The notes under the pieces: generated by a model
What the model saw: the letters and a program-made list of their open reading frames with translations, nothing else
Told to the model about the DNA's origin: nothing
Database searches by the model: none
From: Acidobacteriota bacterium
Lineage (GTDB): Bacteria > Acidobacteriota > Aminicenantia > Aminicenantales > Saccharicenantaceae
Assembly: GCA_022711665.1 (NCBI GenBank)
Contig: JAKLEN010000003.1
Span: 424,652-488,651, forward strand
Direction of reading: 5' to 3'
DNA: 64,000 nt
Position numbers and translations under genes: made by a program
Part shown: piece after piece, positions 60,896 through 64,000 of the stretch
How the letters are laid out: the number at the start of each line of letters is the position of its first letter
Position numbering within the stretch: the stretch's first letter is position 1

Positions 60896-60996
60896 GGTCA
60901 CCTCCTCGGCTTCTGTGCTTCTGCTGACTTAAGGATTAATACACCAGATCGCCGCGGGAGGGAAGGGGAAAGATAGGGGAAAAAACGGGGCCGCTT

Positions 60997-61263
60997 TCAC
61001 AGCCGGACGATCGTCGCGCCCCAGCCTCCGGCGCCCGGATCCGCGTCCTTGAAGCCCGCGACCCGCGGGTCTTTCTTGAGCAGGCCATGAACGACGGCCT
61101 TGAGCGTGCCCGTGCCCTTGCCGTGGATGATGCGGATCTCGGTGATGCCGCGCCGTAGGCATTCGCCGATGTACTCCGGGACGAGGTCCCTGACCTCCTT
61201 GGGGCTGAACGCGTGGAGATCGAGGACGCCGTCGATCGGCAGCTCGAAGGGCTCGTCGGCCAT
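60997..61263 (-). CDS. Smr-domain protein
   Basis: An 88-aa protein that is a single Smr domain: LDLHAFSPKEVRDLVPEYIG, ITEIRIIHGKGTGTLKAVVH and GGWGATIVRL contain the conserved LDLH and HGxG motifs. Smr domains are endonucleases or RNA-cleaving modules, in MutS2 or alone. Its ATG lies one base after the stop of the upstream gene, implying coupled translation. Confidence 0.9.
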   Translation of the reverse strand: MADEPFELPIDGVLDLHAFSPKEVRDLVPEYIGECLRRGITEIRIIHGKGTGTLKAVVHGLLKKDPRVAGFKDADPGAGGWGATIVRL

Positions 61264-61264
61264 T

Positions 61265-61696
61265 CTACTTATCAGGGACGGACTTACGGATCAAGGCTTC
61301 GTCTAACAGCGGGAAAAACTCATCAAAGAAGCGAAGGGCCTGCTTGTAGGGTGTGCGAATCTGGATTTTCTCGCCATCCATGAACTCCCACTTGACGCTC
61401 ATGGAAACATCCGTGCCGGACTCGCTCATAATAATGGTGATCGCCGCACCGGGGCGCCGGGCATTGATGGTCCCCGACGGTTTGTCGCCTCTGACCTCCA
61501 TATGCTTTATCCGAAAAAGCGTTTTCATGGCGATTTCCCAGACCTCGGGGATGGTCCGGGAGGAGATGACCTTCTCGGCGATCGCGCCATGATAGGACTT
61601 CTCAACGGTGTAGGGCCCGTCTTTTTGAATTGCCGAGCCCGGTGTGATTACGAGAGCGAAAATGCTAAGAACGATCGCCGCGGAAATCCTAGACAT
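61265..61696 (-). CDS. Exported protein of unknown function
   Basis: A 143-aa protein with a signal peptide (residues 1-22). The mature part has VWEIAMKTLFRIKHMEVRGD and SGTINARRPGAAITIIMSES, resembling small exported proteins of the START/SRPBCC-independent DUF type in which a beta sheet packs on one helix. No family is certain. Its stop is one base before the Smr start on the minus strand. A ribosome site is not clear (GGGGGGACTGAGAC). Confidence 0.65.
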   Translation of the reverse strand: MSRISAAIVLSIFALVITPGSAIQKDGPYTVEKSYHGAIAEKVISSRTIPEVWEIAMKTLFRIKHMEVRGDKPSGTINARRPGAAITIIMSESGTDVSMSVKWEFMDGEKIQIRTPYKQALRFFDEFFPLLDEALIRKSVPDK

Positions 61697-61972
61697 GTCT
61701 CAGTCCCCCCTTCTTACGGATCCTTCTCATCCGGTCCAATGGCGGGCGTTATCTCGAATTCCCATGCTTTCCCCGATTTTAAGTCCGTTGATCGCGAATT
61801 TACAATAGGGAAGATGTCAGATTGACATCCCCTGCGGCGGCGGCTATAATGCCTCCGATCTTCCGGCCCGGCGGGCTCGGAGGAGAGAGCCTCTGGTCAA
61901 GAATTGGACAATGGCGCCCGAGACCATAGACGCAAGCTACAGATAAAGAATCTGATAGCCGAATAGTGATAT

Positions 61973-62045
61973 GGCCCGCTAGCTCAATTGGTAGAGCAGC
62001 AGACTCTTAATCTGCGGGTTGTAGGTTCGAGTCCTACGCGGGTCA
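61973..62045 (+). tRNA. tRNA-Lys (anticodon CTT)
   Basis: A 73-base cloverleaf: acceptor GGCCCGC with GCGGGTC, D arm GCTC/GAGC, anticodon stem GCAGA/TCTGC around CTCTTAA (anticodon CTT), T arm GTAGG-TTCGAGT-CCTAC, discriminator A. CCA is not encoded, unlike the tRNA-Arg at 1994. It begins 276 bases upstream of no other RNA; no integration scar is seen here. Confidence 0.97.
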
Positions 62046-62072
62046 TTTAATTTTTCCCCCCCCGAGATAGGC

Positions 62073-62078
62073 TATAAT
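62073..62078 (+). promoter_or_regulatory. -10 box close to the plsC start
   Basis: TATAAT ends 11 bases before the ATG at 62090. The predicted leader is only about four to five bases. Confidence 0.45.
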
Positions 62079-62089
62079 CGGGCCGTTCC

Positions 62090-62791
62090 ATGCGCAACGT
62101 CCTTTGCGGCGCCGTTCTCCTCGTCCTGACGCTCGGCGCCGTCCCGGTCCTGCTCTTCTGCGTCCTGTTCAACCGGCCGGACGCGTTCCTGGCCTACGGC
62201 GCGGGCATGATAGGCGTCGGCCGGGCCCTCCTAGGTATCGACGTCGAGGTCCGGGGCCGCGACCTCCTGGACCGGCGCCGGCCCTGCGTCTTCATGTCCA
62301 ATCACCTCAGCTTCCTCGACGGCCCGCTGCTCGTGACCGTCATCGACCGGCCGGTGCGGGCCATCGTCAAACGATTTGTTTTCCGCATCCCCGTCCTGGG
62401 CCCGGGCATGCGTTTCGCCGGCTACGTTCCCGTGGACAGGGAGGGCGAGGGCCGGGGCCGGGAGCGGATCGCCAAGGCGGTCCGGCTCATGCGCGACCGA
62501 GGCTACTCCTTCCTCGTCTTTCCGGAGGGGCAGCGGAGCTGGGACGGAACGCTCCAGCCGTTCCGTCGCGGCGGCTTCTTCCTGGCCCTCGAGGCCGGCG
62601 TCCCCATCGTCCCGGTGTCCGTCCTCGGGACCTACGAGCTGCTGCCGCGCGGGGCCCGGCGCGTCCGCAAGGGACCGGTCCGCGTCACCTTCCACCCAGC
62701 CGTCGATATCGCCGGGCGCGCGCCGGAAGACCTGCCGGCGCTCATGGAGCGGGTCCGGGGCGCGATCGCCGCGGGCCTCACTCCTTCGTGA
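62090..62791 (+). CDS. plsC: 1-acyl-sn-glycerol-3-phosphate acyltransferase (PlsC-like)
   Basis: A 233-aa acyltransferase with an N-terminal membrane segment (residues 4-26). NHLSFLD at about 70-76 is the NHx4D catalytic motif and FPEGQRS at about 143-149 the glycerol-phosphate-binding motif; VPVDREG is between them. It transfers an acyl chain to lysophosphatidate, the second step in phospholipid synthesis. No ribosome site is visible, consistent with a very short leader. The 3' end overlaps the convergent hydrolase gene by 14 bases. Confidence 0.93.
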   Translation: MRNVLCGAVLLVLTLGAVPVLLFCVLFNRPDAFLAYGAGMIGVGRALLGIDVEVRGRDLLDRRRPCVFMSNHLSFLDGPLLVTVIDRPVRAIVKRFVFRIPVLGPGMRFAGYVPVDREGEGRGRERIAKAVRLMRDRGYSFLVFPEGQRSWDGTLQPFRRGGFFLALEAGVPIVPVSVLGTYELLPRGARRVRKGPVRVTFHPAVDIAGRAPEDLPALMERVRGAIAAGLTPS

Positions 62792-63659
62792 GGCCGGCGA
62801 CCACCTCGGCCGCCAGGCGGTTGAATTCGCCGGGCCGCTCGAGCATCGGGTAATGGCCCACGTGCTTCATGAAGACGGCCTCGAAATCCGGCTTGATCCT
62901 GCGGTTCGCGGCGACGTCGGTCGGGTAGAGATCGCCGTTGATGGCCCGCAGCGGCGGCTGGAGGCGGCGCACGGCGGCTGTCTCGCTGTAGCCGGCCATG
63001 CCCAGGAACATGGCCTTGGCCGCGGCCGGCGGCGTTCCCGACATGCGCCTGGCGGCATCCTCGACGACGGCCGGATCGGCGTCCTTGTGGAAGAGCAGGC
63101 CGATCATGGACTTCAGGGCGGCGTCATAGTCCTTCTCGAAGGCTTCGGCTCTCTGCCGCACCTCCTCGGCCTGGATGGTTTCGGTGAATCCCTGGAACGT
63201 GTCGACGCCGACGACGCCGAGGACGCGGCCCGGCAGGAGCAGGGCCGCCTCGACGGCCACCGGGCCGCCCATGGAATTGCCGAAGAGGACGACCTTTTGC
63301 GGCCGCTCCGCGTCGATCACGGCCTTGACGTCGGCGCCGAATTCCGGCAGGCCCCACTTCGTCCGGCCGGCGCCGGACTCGCCGTGCCCGGGAAGGTCGA
63401 GGGCGATGACCTTATGCCGCGAGCCGAAGGCCTTCATCTGGCCGTCCCAGAAGCCGCGGTTGGCCAAGCCGCCGTGGACGAAGACGAGCGCCGGCTCGCC
63501 GCTCCCGGCGACCGAATAGACGATCTCGACGCCGTCGGCGGCCCGGCAAGTCTTCCGGGCGATCTTGACGTCCGGCGGCTCTCCGCCCGGCGCGGCCGGG
63601 ACGGCCGTCCCGATGAACGCGACGACGATCAAAATGACAAAGACCTTGGATATGCACAT
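62778..63659 (-). CDS. Exported alpha/beta hydrolase
   Basis: A 293-aa alpha/beta hydrolase with a signal peptide (residues 1-23). LVFVHGGLANRGFW is the oxyanion segment, LFGNSMGGPVA (about 119-129) the nucleophile elbow, and VGHYPMLERP carries the catalytic His near the C-terminus. The substrate is unknown. The ATG at 63659 follows GGGAGG; the frame extends upstream without coding character. Confidence 0.9.
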   Translation of the reverse strand: MCISKVFVILIVVAFIGTAVPAAPGGEPPDVKIARKTCRAADGVEIVYSVAGSGEPALVFVHGGLANRGFWDGQMKAFGSRHKVIALDLPGHGESGAGRTKWGLPEFGADVKAVIDAERPQKVVLFGNSMGGPVAVEAALLLPGRVLGVVGVDTFQGFTETIQAEEVRQRAEAFEKDYDAALKSMIGLLFHKDADPAVVEDAARRMSGTPPAAAKAMFLGMAGYSETAAVRRLQPPLRAINGDLYPTDVAANRRIKPDFEAVFMKHVGHYPMLERPGEFNRLAAEVVAGLTKE

Positions 63660-64000
63660 GCGAACCTCCCTTTTCGACGAGCGCGCCCGGCCTTCACGGA
63701 CCGTCGCGAACGACGCGATCCAATATAGCGCCTTGTCGGCGCCCGGGCAAGCCGGGGAGAGGAATCGGGAGGATCCCTCTCTTCGGCTTGGCTCAGTGCC
63801 GGCGCGGAGCGGACTCTGGGGAGCGGAGGTCAGGATCACGGCCGAGCACTCGAGGCCGGGATCCTGAGAAATGTCTTCTATGATAGCGAAACGCAAGCCC
63901 CCCGTTTCTTTTTCCTTCTTTTCATCTCTTCCTCTGGCTGCCTCGGTTTCATGAACCACCCTTCTATCCGCGCCATGATGCGCATCATAGCATTCGATCT
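63660..64000. other. Window end, intergenic, nothing recognised
   Basis: Upstream region of the hydrolase gene. It probably contains its promoter, but no near-consensus boxes, RNA or gene could be supported. Confidence 0.4.

Overview
The window is about 64 kb of a GC-rich bacterial chromosome. It is dominated by exported hydrolases and peptidases (M28, M6, S41 remnant, PIG-L, GH38, serine beta-lactamase-like and alpha/beta hydrolases), TonB and MacAB/TolC transport, ECF sigma factors and membrane regulators. Together with a type V fructose-1,6-bisphosphatase and a UbiE/MenG methyltransferase, this suggests a Gram-negative heterotroph of the Acidobacteriota / Candidatus Aminicenantes kind. That placement is inference from gene content; no taxonomic marker gene is present. 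Vegetative promoters are often near-consensus, and at least two genes look leaderless.

Layout. 0.1-1.8 kb: ECF sigma, membrane anti-sigma-like protein and Spy/CnrX-like sensor (minus strand). 2.0-5.6 kb: tRNA-Arg(CCG) followed by low-GC genes of unknown function. The tRNA 3' half recurs at 4.65, 5.57 and 13.2 kb, marking repeated integration at this tRNA. 5-13.2 kb: nitroreductase, membrane LuxR regulator, S41 peptidase remnant, M28 peptidase, TraB/ChaN-like protein, DUF3795 protein, quinone oxidoreductase and DEAD-box helicase. 13.2-16.6 kb: a graveyard of mobile DNA (IS3, tyrosine integrase, IS256 and IS21 fragments) around one AT-rich TPR gene. 16.6-28.4 kb: lipoprotein esterase, SAM-type riboswitch plus zinc-ribbon gene, TonB receptor, a small protein/radical SAM-SPASM/metallo-beta-lactamase cassette, PIG-L deacetylase, PD40 propeller protein, and a thioredoxin-TPR protein interrupted by an in-frame UGA. 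28.5-39.3 kb: TldD/TldE, esterases, a Cys/Met PLP enzyme and a GH38 mannosidase. 39.4-41.7 kb: a second sigma/anti-sigma/Spy operon whose sigma factor has no ordinary start codon. 41.7-54.5 kb: RCC1 lipoprotein, MacAB-TolC-type efflux operon, DUF4438 protein, amidohydrolase and FBPase. 54.5-64 kb: penicillin-binding-like hydrolase, MenG/UbiE, a sigma54-driven lipoprotein, a minus-strand run (unknown protein, Smr, DUF362, M6 peptidase), tRNA-Lys(CTT), PlsC and an alpha/beta hydrolase.

The strongest discoveries are: (1) a probable selenoprotein, in which UGA replaces the first Cys of a thioredoxin CxxC motif, a bSECIS-like hairpin follows 11 nt later, and the frame stays open for 454 more codons; (2) a complete promoter / SAM-family aptamer / antiterminator / terminator leader upstream of an unrecognised zinc-ribbon gene; (3) serial tRNA-Arg(CCG) integration scars; (4) an ECF sigma gene apparently starting at AUC; (5) an uncharacterised 103-aa protein / radical SAM / MBL cassette.
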